This document shows positions 6,800-14,960 of a stretch of DNA of 64,000 bases, piece after piece (positions within the stretch are counted from its first letter, which is position 1; every line of letters begins with the position of its first letter). Source of the DNA: Nitrospirota bacterium (GTDB taxonomy: Bacteria > Nitrospirota > Nitrospiria > Nitrospirales > Nitrospiraceae). The DNA lies in contig JAPLLG010000007.1 of assembly GCA_026387665.1 (NCBI GenBank), positions 186,001-250,000 of the forward strand. Reading direction: 5' to 3'. The notes below the pieces were generated by a model. The model had not been told where the DNA came from and made no database searches. It saw only the letters and a list, made by a program, of their open reading frames with translations. Both the position numbers and the translations under genes were made by a program.

Positions 6800-8383
6800 G
6801 TGAGCACGATTCGCCAACAGCTTGCTTCACCGCTGCAACTCCTTGCCCTCGCCACTGCGGGCCTCATCCTGCTCCCGCTTGGCTATGTCACGGCACAAGC
6901 TCTCTCGGCTGACCCGGCTGTCTGGAGCCGTTTATGGAGCACCCGCATTCCCGAGCTGCTGTTCAACACCATCTCCTTAGCCGCCAGCGTAGCGGTCATC
7001 ACGCTCTTCCTGGGCGTCTCGACCGCCTGGCTGGTCACTCGCACAGAATTTCCCGGCCGCAGACTGTGGGAGGGCGCCTTGGTCCTTCCGCTGGCGATGC
7101 CGACCTACGTGCTGGCCTATGTCTATTCCTATCTTTTGGGATTCGGTGGTCCGGTCGAACATCTCTGGCAACTGATGGCCGGCCCTCAAGCCAGGATCTT
7201 TTCTCCCCATAGTTATTGGGGCGCGACGCTCGTCATGGCCTTGGATACCTTTCCCTTCGTCTATCTCCTCAGCCGGAGCGCCCTCCTCAGCATGAACGTT
7301 TCGTTCGAAGAGGTGGCGCGGGCCAGCGGCGCCTCCCGTCTCTCGACCCTCTGGCGCGTGACCCTGCCCTTGATGCGCCCCTCGATTGCCGCCGGGCTCG
7401 CCCTCGTCATTTTGTACGTCGTGTCGGACTTCGGCGCAGTCTCCTTGCTTCGCTACCAGACCCTCACCTATGCCGTGTTTCAGCAGATGACCGGACGATC
7501 CGATAATACGGCCGCGAGCATCTTGAGCCTCTTGCTGGTTGCCCTCGCGCTGATTTTCCTGATCACCGAACGGTGGTTCAGACAGCGGAGCCGGTTCTAC
7601 CAAACGACCGGCCGCTACAGAGCTCCGCAACGGCATCAATATGGATGGCTCGGCACGGTCGCCATCACCAGCTATCTCGGCCTGATCGTCGGCGCAGCCT
7701 TCGCGCTTCCCGCCTCGCTCTTGATCCAATGGAGCCTGTCTCCCGAGGCGCAAGCGACGCTCGATAGCCGGTTTTTTGGGTTCGTTTGGAACAGCGGCAT
7801 CCTGGCCGCCAGCGCCGCCACCGGCGGGGTTTTGATCGGCTTGCCGCTCGCCTACCTGGCGAGCCGCCGCCCGACCCTGCTGAACGTGGGCTGCCTGCAA
7901 GCAGCCTATGCCGGCTATGTGCTGCCGGGACCGGTGGCGGCGCTGGCCGTCCTCGTCCTCTTTACCAAACTAGCTCCGGTATTCTACGGCTCGGTCCTGA
8001 TCCTCATCGTGGCCTACGTGATCCACTTTCTCCCGGCCGGCCTCCAATCGCTGGAACCGGCGCTCCAGCAAATTACCCCGAACCTGGAAGAGGTCTCGCG
8101 CACGCTAGGCTTTGGCATGCGGGCTACCTGGCGACGGGTGACGCTGCCGCTGGTCCGAAACGGATTTATCGTCGCCTGGGTCTTGATGTTTCTGCAGACG
8201 ATGAAGGAGCTGCCTGCGACCCTCTTGTTACGGCCGGTGGGATTCGACACTCTGGCCATTCGCGTCTGGATGGAAGCGAGTGAGGAATATTTTCAGCTCG
8301 CCGCCCCCGCCGCGCTTCTCATTGTGTTACTGAGTCTCCCAGCATTGGCCTTGTTAGTCTCGAAAGATTGGCGCGCCGCCTAA
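6800..8383 (+). CDS. Ferric iron ABC transporter, fused permease
   Basis: A 527-residue inner-membrane permease of the FbpB/AfuB type with two BPD_transp_1 halves and about twelve membrane segments. Each half carries an EAA coupling loop: EEVARASGASRLSTLWRVTL in the first and LEEVSRTLGFGMRATWRRV in the second. It forms the iron channel with the ATPase at 8530 and accepts iron from the binding protein at 5743. The start is GTG, 17 bases after the preceding stop. A family B palindrome separates it from the ATPase gene. Confidence 0.92.
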   Translation: MSTIRQQLASPLQLLALATAGLILLPLGYVTAQALSADPAVWSRLWSTRIPELLFNTISLAASVAVITLFLGVSTAWLVTRTEFPGRRLWEGALVLPLAMPTYVLAYVYSYLLGFGGPVEHLWQLMAGPQARIFSPHSYWGATLVMALDTFPFVYLLSRSALLSMNVSFEEVARASGASRLSTLWRVTLPLMRPSIAAGLALVILYVVSDFGAVSLLRYQTLTYAVFQQMTGRSDNTAASILSLLLVALALIFLITERWFRQRSRFYQTTGRYRAPQRHQYGWLGTVAITSYLGLIVGAAFALPASLLIQWSLSPEAQATLDSRFFGFVWNSGILAASAATGGVLIGLPLAYLASRRPTLLNVGCLQAAYAGYVLPGPVAALAVLVLFTKLAPVFYGSVLILIVAYVIHFLPAGLQSLEPALQQITPNLEEVSRTLGFGMRATWRRVTLPLVRNGFIVAWVLMFLQTMKELPATLLLRPVGFDTLAIRVWMEASEEYFQLAAPAALLIVLLSLPALALLVSKDWRAA

Positions 8384-8510
8384 TAGGATGCTGAAAAAGT
8401 CCACCAGCTTTGTTCTCGCATCGTTCAGACCCTCAACGTACCCTAAAGGGTACGCCTCAGGTCTTCACTCGCTGCGGCCTTGCTGGACGAACTTTTTGAG
8501 CATCCTGCTA
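8384..8510. repeat. Palindromic repeat family B, copy 1
   Basis: A palindrome of about 125 bp. The left arm GGATGCTGAAAAAGTCCACC pairs with the right arm (GGACGAACTTTTTGAGCATCC), and the centre forms the perfect hairpin CGTACCCTAAAGGGTACG. It is nearly identical to 55327-55455 and is also found at 38730-38852. It begins directly after the permease stop codon and ends 19 bases before the ATPase start, inside what should be one operon. Confidence 0.85.
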
Positions 8511-8529
8511 AAGGAAGGATTGTGATTCT

Positions 8530-9654
8530 GTGACCCCAGACCATTCCACCACACCAAGCTCTTCCGAGGAGAGCAGGCTCCAGAGCCACCAAGCCGAACC
8601 GGCCTCCTCGGTCTTGGAACTGCGACAGGTTTCCTGTTCCTATGAAACAGGACGGCCCGCGGTTCAGGACATTTCCTTCGCAGCGAGGGAGGGGGAAATT
8701 CTCTGCCTGCTTGGCCCCTCTGGCTGCGGAAAAACGACGATTCTTCGGGCCATCGCCGGGTTTGAACCGGTTCGCTCAGGGCAGATTTTCCTGTCGGGCC
8801 AACTCGTGTCGTCGCAGGAGGTGATGACCCCGACGGAAAACCGGCGCATCGGGATGGTCTTTCAAGAATATGCGCTCTTCCCCCATTTGCGCGTACAGGA
8901 CAACATCGCCTTCGGGCTCAGCCAGCTCACGCGAAGCCTCCGTGCCGCGCGGGTCCAGGAGATGCTGCGGCTCACAGGGCTGGAGGGATTCGAACGGCGG
9001 TATCCGCACGAATTGTCGGGCGGCCAGCAACAGAGGGTCGCGCTGGCTCGCGCCCTCGTCCAAAGCCCCGTCGTGCTCCTGCTCGACGAACCATTCAGTA
9101 ATTTGGACCCTGATATGGCAGGGCGCATGCGCCAGGAGCTGCACGACCTGTTACGCCGGACGAAAACGACGACCATACTCGTCACACATGACCATGATGA
9201 AGCCTTTGCCATGGCCGATCGCATCGCTGTCCTCAACCAGGGCCGCCTGGAGCAATTCGATACGCCGGAAATGATGTACCACATGCCGGCCACGCCCTTC
9301 GTGGCAGACTTTGTCGGTCAGGCGGACTTTATTCCTGGAACCGTATCTCGCGGCATGGTCCAGACCGAACTGGGAGAGTTTCCCGACACGCTCGAATGCC
9401 AAGACGGCACGGCCGTGGTCGTCATGATTCGTCCTGACGACATTCACCTCGTCCCGACGGAAGGTGCCCGCTCCCGCGTCCTCTCCCGCCAATTCCGTGG
9501 CTCGGAAAATCTCTACACGGTCAGCCTTCCCTCCGGTCAAATCGCCCATAGCAGTCAAGGCTCCACGAGCCTCTATCAGGCTGGCACGACGGTGGAGCTC
9601 CGTGTCCTGGCGACGCATACAGTACTCTTTCGACAAGAAAAGTCAGCCGGCTAG
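8530..9654 (+). CDS. Ferric iron ABC transporter, ATP-binding protein
   Basis: A 374-residue ATPase of the FbpC/PotA group. Walker A GPSGCGKTT, Q-loop FQEYALFPHL, signature LSGGQQQRVALARAL, Walker B VVLLLDEPFSNLD and the switch histidine in VTHDHDEA are all intact. After about residue 250 there is a TOBE-type C-terminal domain (VVMIRPDDIHLV). It powers the permease encoded at 6800. The start is GTG 8530 with AAGGAAGG upstream. The first 35 residues form a low-complexity extension before the ABC domain. Confidence 0.93.
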   Translation: MTPDHSTTPSSSEESRLQSHQAEPASSVLELRQVSCSYETGRPAVQDISFAAREGEILCLLGPSGCGKTTILRAIAGFEPVRSGQIFLSGQLVSSQEVMTPTENRRIGMVFQEYALFPHLRVQDNIAFGLSQLTRSLRAARVQEMLRLTGLEGFERRYPHELSGGQQQRVALARALVQSPVVLLLDEPFSNLDPDMAGRMRQELHDLLRRTKTTTILVTHDHDEAFAMADRIAVLNQGRLEQFDTPEMMYHMPATPFVADFVGQADFIPGTVSRGMVQTELGEFPDTLECQDGTAVVVMIRPDDIHLVPTEGARSRVLSRQFRGSENLYTVSLPSGQIAHSSQGSTSLYQAGTTVELRVLATHTVLFRQEKSAG

Positions 9655-9786
9655 GCGTCGCAACTGAGACTGCCGAGCGCACGAAAGCATTGACAGGCTT
9701 TTTCACGATCTGGCATTGATAGAAGCTTACGACGGGTCCCTGCCCCACCGATCCGTGAATCACGCAACGAAAGTGAGACCTCCTCT

Positions 9787-10218
9787 ATGAACGCGCTGCA
9801 AAACGTCGTCGATTACGGCATCATCGGACTCCTCTTGGCGCTCAGCCTCTGGACCGTGGCCGTGGCGGTAGAGCGGTGGCTCTTTTACCGCCGCGTCAAC
9901 CTCGCCCAGTACCCCAGCAGCCTGGGATTGGAAATGGCTCTGACCAAACGACTGGTCATCATCGGCACGGTCGCCGCAAACGCCCCCTATATCGGCCTGC
10001 TGGGCACCGTACTGGGCATCATGCTCACCTTCCACACGATGGGCACCTCCGGCACCATGGCCGTCAATGCCATCATGATCGGACTCAGCCTTGCGCTGAA
10101 AGCGACGGCGGTCGGACTGCTGGTCGCGATTCCCTGCGTCGTCATGAACAACGTGCTCCGTCGAAAAGTCACCGAGCTCCTCGCCCTACACAAGGAACAG
10201 CATGCAGCGCGACATTGA
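9787..10218 (+). CDS. exbB: TonB-system energiser ExbB, compact type
   Basis: A 143-residue MotA/TolQ/ExbB proton-channel protein. One N-terminal membrane helix (GIIGLLLALSLWTVAVAVERW) and two later helices (APYIGLLGTVLGIMLTFHTM and ALKATAVGLLVAIPCVVM) carry the family's GLLGTVxGI motif. The cytoplasmic loop is very short, as in the 'type 2' ExbB of epsilonproteobacteria. It works with ExbD to convert proton motive force into TonB motion. It overlaps exbD by 17 bases. Confidence 0.9.
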   Translation: MNALQNVVDYGIIGLLLALSLWTVAVAVERWLFYRRVNLAQYPSSLGLEMALTKRLVIIGTVAANAPYIGLLGTVLGIMLTFHTMGTSGTMAVNAIMIGLSLALKATAVGLLVAIPCVVMNNVLRRKVTELLALHKEQHAARH

Positions 10219-10576
10219 TCAGATCAACGTCATCCCCCTCGTGGACGTCATGCTGGTCCTCCTGGTCATCGTCCTGACCACCGCTACTTTTATCAGCAGC
10301 GGCCAGATCCCGGTCAATTTGGCCAAAGCAAAAGAAGTCGGCGACCGTAAGGATGCCCCCGTCGTGATCACCCTGACTGCCGAGGGTGCGCTCTTCCTCA
10401 ACGACCATGCCATTCCTGAAGGAGGGCTCCCTAGCGCCCTGGCGGCGGAGCCTCGAGAATCGGCGGTCGTCGTGCGAGCGGATAAAGTCATTCTGCTCGA
10501 ACGGTTCGTGTCTGTGGTGGATGAAGTACGCGGGCTGGGATTTCAACAAGTCAGTCTGGAGGTCGTTCGGCTGTGA
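10202..10576 (+). CDS. exbD: TonB-system energiser ExbD
   Basis: A 124-residue ExbD/TolR protein: a short cytoplasmic N-terminus (MQRDIDQINVIPLVDVMLVL) with the essential aspartate at the start of the single membrane helix, then a periplasmic domain ending in a VVRADK...V-x-D-x-V-R-G-L-G-F-Q-x-V segment typical of the family. It pairs with ExbB, whose gene overlaps it upstream, and overlaps tonB by GTGA downstream. The three genes are evidently translated together. Confidence 0.92.
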   Translation: MQRDIDQINVIPLVDVMLVLLVIVLTTATFISSGQIPVNLAKAKEVGDRKDAPVVITLTAEGALFLNDHAIPEGGLPSALAAEPRESAVVVRADKVILLERFVSVVDEVRGLGFQQVSLEVVRL

Positions 10577-11457
10577 CCGCTGCCGGACCACAGCACTCCG
10601 GATTCCGGAAAGGCTCTCACGTACAAGGCTGGGTCGTCTCACTCCTCCTGCACGGAGCAGTGGTGCTCGGCGCGATCCTGCTCATGAAGCAAATTCAACT
10701 CGCGACGCAAGAAAAGCCGTTCAAGTGGGATGTCTCCCTCGTCTCGCCAACAGAGCCTGTGACGCCGGAAGCGTCACCCTCGAGCCAGGCTCAGGCCCAG
10801 CCAGCCCCCGCTCCCAGCCTGCAACAGACTGTACCGGCACAACAGCCCCAGTCGCCACAGCCTCCCGCGCCACAGACTACTCCATCGATTACTGAACGGA
10901 CCGTCACTCCAGTGGTCCCAAAGACTCCTGTATCGCCTCCACCACAACCGGCTGAGCCGATCAAACATGAAACTGTGGCGCCGATGGTCACAGAGGCCCC
11001 AGCCGTCAGAAAGCCAACCGAAGCGCCGGTGACCGTTCCTGCAAAACCTGCGGCGCAGACGCCTCCGCCCGCGCCGCCCGCAATCCTTGAACAGACAGCC
11101 AAACCTGACGTAGTGCCAACGCAGACTGCCGCGATCGCCCCTGCGCCGGCGAACGAACCGACGAAGCGAGACTATGGATGGCTCTCTGAGGCAATTTTAC
11201 GACGCGTAGAAGAATTGAAACGCTACCCAGCCGCAGCGCGAATCGATCGAGCCGAGGGAAGGGTCGTGGTGAAAGCGGTGATCAACGAAGATGGCAGCGT
11301 CGGCGAGATCGAGGTCGCTCAGAGTTCCGGATTCCCCAGCCTCGACAAGGCCGCGATGGAAACCATCAGACAGGCAGCGCCCTTCCACCTGCCTCATCCA
11401 CTGGGCCGGCCACGATTGACGATCAAGATTCCCATCAGCTATCGATTGGACCGATGA
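10573..11457 (+). CDS. tonB: Energy transducer TonB
   Basis: A 294-residue TonB. An N-terminal membrane anchor (VVSLLLHGAVVLGAILLM) precedes a long Pro/Ala/Thr/Gln-rich periplasm-spanning region (about residues 55-190). The TonB C-terminal domain follows (YPAAARIDRAEGRVVVKAV, then GSVGEIEVAQSSGFPSLD), which contacts outer-membrane receptors. The start is GTG, overlapping exbD. No TonB-dependent receptor gene is in the window, so its partners are elsewhere. The position after the ferric importer suggests use in iron uptake. Confidence 0.93.
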   Translation: MTAAGPQHSGFRKGSHVQGWVVSLLLHGAVVLGAILLMKQIQLATQEKPFKWDVSLVSPTEPVTPEASPSSQAQAQPAPAPSLQQTVPAQQPQSPQPPAPQTTPSITERTVTPVVPKTPVSPPPQPAEPIKHETVAPMVTEAPAVRKPTEAPVTVPAKPAAQTPPPAPPAILEQTAKPDVVPTQTAAIAPAPANEPTKRDYGWLSEAILRRVEELKRYPAAARIDRAEGRVVVKAVINEDGSVGEIEVAQSSGFPSLDKAAMETIRQAAPFHLPHPLGRPRLTIKIPISYRLDR

Positions 11458-11466
11458 GACACCGCG

Positions 11467-12501
11467 TCAGGGTTTGCGAATCCGATCCCGCAACCCTGAA
11501 GACACATGGACCAGGCCGTCACGATCGACGATAACGGCCTCGACATCCGGCAAGGCTTCGACAAGCCTCATTCCCGGCTCAGCCCCCATCACAAAGATCC
11601 CCGTGTCCAACCCATCGGCCCAGACCCCTTCTTTCGCAATCACCGTCACACTCTGACAAGCGCGCGCCGGCTGGAGCGTGAGCGGATCGAGAATGTGATG
11701 ATACCGGACCCCGTCCCGCTCAAAGAACCGTTCGTAATCCCCGGCGGTTGAAATGGCTTCGTCCTGTAAATCGATCCAGGCCAGTACCGCACCCTCCTGT
11801 CGCGGGTGCTGGATGCCAACGGGAAACGGCTTTCCGCCCGGTAACCGGCCGAATGTTTTGATATCCCCTGAAAGCGCGACAACCCCAGCAGCAGCTCCAG
11901 CCTTCTGCATGGCCGTCACCGCTTGATCTGCTGCGTACCCCTTGCCAATCCCTCCCACATCGATCCTCATCCCTATTTTCTCAAGATAAATCGTCCGGTC
12001 CCGCTCGTTCACATGGACCGCTCGCAGATCCACCAAGGAACGGAGGGCCTCCAGTTCAGATGCCGCCGGTATCCGTTGCGCCTCGGTCACGCGCCAGGCA
12101 TCGACCGCCGGCCCGATGGCAATGTTGAAGCCGCCACCGGTCATCTCCGCTGCCTGCATCGCGCGCTGAACGACCGTCAACGTGTCGAGACTCACAGGGA
12201 CCGGCATAACTCCCGCCGCAGCATTGACGCGGGACAGTTCGCTCGTGAGAATCCACGTGCTCAAGAGCTCTTCCAGACGACGGATCTCGGAAAACCCCGC
12301 AGCAACCGCAGCCTGCGCGTCAGACTCACTTCGCCCCACAGCCGTAATCTTGACCAACGTGCCCATCTGCATCTGGGCTCTGGTGACCACGACCGACTCC
12401 TGGCCAGATAGAACTCCCGCACAGCCGAAGAAGAGGCCAGCCAGCAACGTCAGACAGCACGTCTGGATATAGAGCAACTTTCTTAACGGCTTGAAACGCA
12501 T
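11467..12501 (-). CDS. apbE: FAD:protein FMN transferase ApbE
   Basis: A 344-residue ApbE. The exported N-terminus (LLYIQTCCLTLLAGLFFGC) may be a lipoprotein signal with an atypical lipobox. The catalytic domain shows QMQMGTLVKI, the FAD-binding DVGGIGKGYAADQAV and the metal-binding WADGLDTGIFVMGAEPG. ApbE cuts FAD and attaches FMN through a phosphoester to a Ser/Thr in S/T-G-A-T motifs of exported proteins. Such a target is encoded nearby (14957-15634). It is convergent with tonB (9-base gap) and divergent from the zinc-finger/porin block. Confidence 0.95.
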   Translation of the reverse strand: MRFKPLRKLLYIQTCCLTLLAGLFFGCAGVLSGQESVVVTRAQMQMGTLVKITAVGRSESDAQAAVAAGFSEIRRLEELLSTWILTSELSRVNAAAGVMPVPVSLDTLTVVQRAMQAAEMTGGGFNIAIGPAVDAWRVTEAQRIPAASELEALRSLVDLRAVHVNERDRTIYLEKIGMRIDVGGIGKGYAADQAVTAMQKAGAAAGVVALSGDIKTFGRLPGGKPFPVGIQHPRQEGAVLAWIDLQDEAISTAGDYERFFERDGVRYHHILDPLTLQPARACQSVTVIAKEGVWADGLDTGIFVMGAEPGMRLVEALPDVEAVIVDRDGLVHVSSGLRDRIRKP

Positions 12502-12613
12502 GAATTCCCCTCCATAAATGGCAACGAATTATAGGGCATGAGAGGGACTAATGCACTGTTTCCTCCTTGCAAATAGGCATTTACACCCTACTTGACAAAG
12601 AAGCCATTTGTGA

Positions 12614-12632
12614 GATATTAATAATCGTTCTC
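12614..12632 (+). promoter_or_regulatory. Fur box in the apbE / porin divergent region
   Basis: GATATTAATAATCGTTCTC matches the 19-base Fur consensus GATAATGATAATCATTATC at 15 positions and is bracketed by TGAGA...TCTCA. It lies 31-49 bases before the small zinc-finger gene and about 110 bases before apbE, so one site could serve both directions. That this block is iron-regulated is inferred from this match. Confidence 0.65.
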
Positions 12633-12662
12633 AATTTCATTTAGACAGAAAAGCGACCGATC

Positions 12663-12842
12663 ATGGCCAGCGCGACGCCTCAGATAAACCACCCAACCGA
12701 TTGCGGCGAAACCCGCTGCGAGTGCGGGCAATTGATTGCCAAGGTGTGCGGGCAAGGGCTGGAGCTCAAGTGCAAGCGCTGCAAGCGCATTGTCGTGATC
12801 CCCTTCTCTGCCATTCAAGGATGGAGCACGGCCACATCATGA
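12663..12842 (+). CDS. Small Com-like zinc-finger protein
   Basis: A 59-residue protein with four cysteines in C-x-C...C-x2-C spacing: RCECGQLIAKV, then LELKCKRCKRIVVI. This matches the Com family zinc finger, named after the phage Mu translational activator Com, which is also common as a free-standing small protein next to chromosomal genes. It begins 30 bases after the Fur box and ends 89 bases before the porin start. There is no phage gene nearby. The start has only a weak purine-rich ribosome site. A role in translation or metal sensing for the porin block is speculation. Confidence 0.6.
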   Translation: MASATPQINHPTDCGETRCECGQLIAKVCGQGLELKCKRCKRIVVIPFSAIQGWSTATS

Positions 12843-12931
12843 TCGACCGATCCCTGTCTGCTCAAAAAAGACCAGAGACCAGCGAGTCCCGAGTCAAACC
12901 ATCACCCCTATTTTTCTCATGGAGGTTTGCA

Positions 12932-14428
12932 ATGAGGATACGCTCAATCCTCGGGGCTCTCGTACTCGCCAGCTTGCCGGTCATGCCGGCCATGGCAGAA
13001 AACATGACCCCGGAAGACATCAAGAAATTAGTCGATGAAGCAGTCAACAAGCGGATGCAGGATTACGAGCGCCGCGACGGCGCCTCCGAACGCCGAGAAG
13101 GAACCGTAAGCCAAACCAACGAACCAGGCATAGGCTCGCTTCCGGAAGTTGGCAAGGATCTCCGTACGGAAAAACAGCAGGCCTTGTCTTTTAGTTCATC
13201 CGGCTCAGGCCGCCTGGTCTATGCCAAACCCTTCGTCGCAGCACCAAAGGCCATTGTCGGCGGCTACATGGATATCCAATATCGAAGCCACCGCAAGGGT
13301 GTCCTGGAAACCGGCGACTACAAGGATATCAACCACAAGCAAGGGACGACCAACGGCTTTGACCAGCAACGATTCGTCCCTTTCATTTATGCGGACATTA
13401 CTGAGCATGTGAAGTTTGCTTCTGAGCTTGAGATCGAACATGGGATCAGAGAGTCGGGCGGTGTAAATGAAATCAGCCTCGAATTTGCCCATATGGACTA
13501 TCTCGTGAATGAGCCTTTCAACATTCGTGCGGGAATTCTGCTCATCCCGCTCGGCAAGTTCAACCTGCTCCACGACTCACCACTGAACGATTTGACCGAC
13601 CGCCCGCTTGTCAGCCGGCTCGTGATTCCATCAACCATGGCCGAAACAGGCGCAGGCTTCTATGGGACCTTCTATCCAGGCCGCACGAGCAAACTGGACT
13701 ATGAGCTCTACGTCACGACCGGTCCATGCGGATATAAGGCTGACGGTACTCCACGCGTCAGTGAGGAAAACGGTACGAAAAAGTCTCGCCAACGGACCTG
13801 TGCATCCGATGACGGACTGGACATCAATAACGGCAAAGCGATCTCAGGCCGCGTGGCTTTTAGCCCGATCCTCGGGATAGAAGTCGCCGGTTCGAGCTAT
13901 TACGGCAATCAATCCCCTACCAGTTATAACCCCCTGAGTATCACGGCCATTGACTGGACACTCCAAAAGGGGCCACTTGAGATCATCGGAGAAGCAGCCT
14001 GGGCCTATGCGAGGGGAAACTCCCGCGCAATTCCAGGCAATACCCTGGGGTATACCACAGGCGCGCGGCTGACTGGCCTTGACACTATGAATCCCTTGGC
14101 GGCCCCTCCTCAGCGGATGCAAGGGTTCTATATACAGGGAAACTACCACTTCATGCCGTCGTTCCTGACCAAACTCTCGCCGAAACGGTTTGGCGAAGGC
14201 TCGACCTTTACGGCGGTTGTCCGGTATGATCGCGTCAATCTCAACATGGATAACCATGCTGAAAGCAAGGGTGATCTCGAGCAGGTGTCCTTTGGCCTAA
14301 ACTATCGGCCCGTCGAAGACGCTGTCTTCAAGATCAGCTATCAGTATATGCCAAAGGCGTTTAACCCGAACACGGGGGAACGAATTCACGACGGTGCTCT
14401 GGTCATCTCAGCCGCGACCTATTTCTAG
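12932..14428 (+). CDS. Outer-membrane porin-like protein
   Basis: A 498-residue predicted outer-membrane beta-barrel. The signal peptide MRIRSILGALVLASLPVMPA ends near MA-EN; a short charged segment (residues 25-75) follows, and then alternating amphipathic strands end in the C-terminal aromatic sequence ALVISAATYF, with the final Phe typical of barrel proteins. The pattern resembles phosphate-selective-porin-like proteins, but the substrate is unknown. ATG 12932 is preceded by GGAGG; an upstream frame extension carries no signal and overlaps the zinc-finger gene. It follows the Fur box and could carry iron or another ion across the outer membrane. Confidence 0.75.
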   Translation: MRIRSILGALVLASLPVMPAMAENMTPEDIKKLVDEAVNKRMQDYERRDGASERREGTVSQTNEPGIGSLPEVGKDLRTEKQQALSFSSSGSGRLVYAKPFVAAPKAIVGGYMDIQYRSHRKGVLETGDYKDINHKQGTTNGFDQQRFVPFIYADITEHVKFASELEIEHGIRESGGVNEISLEFAHMDYLVNEPFNIRAGILLIPLGKFNLLHDSPLNDLTDRPLVSRLVIPSTMAETGAGFYGTFYPGRTSKLDYELYVTTGPCGYKADGTPRVSEENGTKKSRQRTCASDDGLDINNGKAISGRVAFSPILGIEVAGSSYYGNQSPTSYNPLSITAIDWTLQKGPLEIIGEAAWAYARGNSRAIPGNTLGYTTGARLTGLDTMNPLAAPPQRMQGFYIQGNYHFMPSFLTKLSPKRFGEGSTFTAVVRYDRVNLNMDNHAESKGDLEQVSFGLNYRPVEDAVFKISYQYMPKAFNPNTGERIHDGALVISAATYF

Positions 14429-14437
14429 GCGGATACA

Positions 14438-14469
14438 GGCGATCCCTCCCTCAGAAGGGAGGGATCGCC
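14438..14469 (+). terminator. Perfect 14-bp hairpin after the porin gene
   Basis: GGCGATCCCTCCCT and AGGGAGGGATCGCC form a perfect 14-bp stem with the loop CAGA, nine bases after the porin stop. No T-run follows, so it is more likely an mRNA-stabilising or partial-attenuation hairpin than a full terminator. It would set the porin message apart from the lipoprotein/FMN-protein message. Confidence 0.6.
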
Positions 14470-14495
14470 ATGAACAAGAAAGAGCAGCGTACACA

Positions 14496-14960
14496 ATGTC
14501 TACACGTCGAATCACTCTGGTAGCCGTCGCGCTCCTCTCTGTCGGGTGCGCGTCGCTCAGCGGAAGCCATGAGCAATATTTCGTCTGTTCCTACGACATC
14601 GTCTGGGATGCCGCGCTGGAGACCATGAAGGGTCAATCCGTCGCGACCTACGATAAAGAGAAGGGGCTAATCGAGACCAACTGGCTGGACGTTGTCCCAA
14701 CTTCAGAAAATTCATTCGGCATCTTTGGACGGGAAGGCTTCGGCAACAAAGAGCGGGCCCGCATGACGGTCTCCGTCAAACGCATGAACGACGTGGCCTC
14801 TGTCAGTGTATTGGAAACCAGGCAGCGCTGGCATTCACGCGGCGGCGTCACCTCGCAAGCCACCAAATGGTGGCCCGCAGAGCCATCGGAGGATGCGACG
14901 AACGAAGTCGTCGCGCGGCTCAACGGAAGATTGAAAGAGAAGGGCTGTATCCACCCATGA
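14496..14960 (+). CDS. Predicted lipoprotein of unknown function
   Basis: A 154-residue protein with a lipoprotein signal (MSTRRITLVAVALLSVGC, Cys18) followed by a single domain that begins EQYFVCSYDIVWDAALETMK. This resembles the small outer-membrane lipoproteins with a 'V-W-x-A-x-x-x-x-L' start found in many Proteobacteria. ATG 14496 fits the signal peptide. The stop codon overlaps the start of the FMN-binding gene (ATGA), so the two are translationally coupled. The function is not known; coupling suggests it helps anchor or assemble the flavoprotein. Confidence 0.75.
   Translation: MSTRRITLVAVALLSVGCASLSGSHEQYFVCSYDIVWDAALETMKGQSVATYDKEKGLIETNWLDVVPTSENSFGIFGREGFGNKERARMTVSVKRMNDVASVSVLETRQRWHSRGGVTSQATKWWPAEPSEDATNEVVARLNGRLKEKGCIHP

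Noticed and set aside
12663-12842. Prophage remnant, because of the Com-like finger
   Set aside because: No capsid, tail, integrase or transposase gene is nearby; this finger family also occurs outside phages.
12701-12931. N-terminal extension of the porin by 77 residues
   Set aside because: It overlaps the zinc-finger gene in another frame and precedes a clean signal peptide with GGAGG at the chosen ATG.
14470-14523. A 17-codon leader peptide before the lipoprotein gene
   Set aside because: It lies out of frame, starts within the hairpin and shows no run of regulatory codons.
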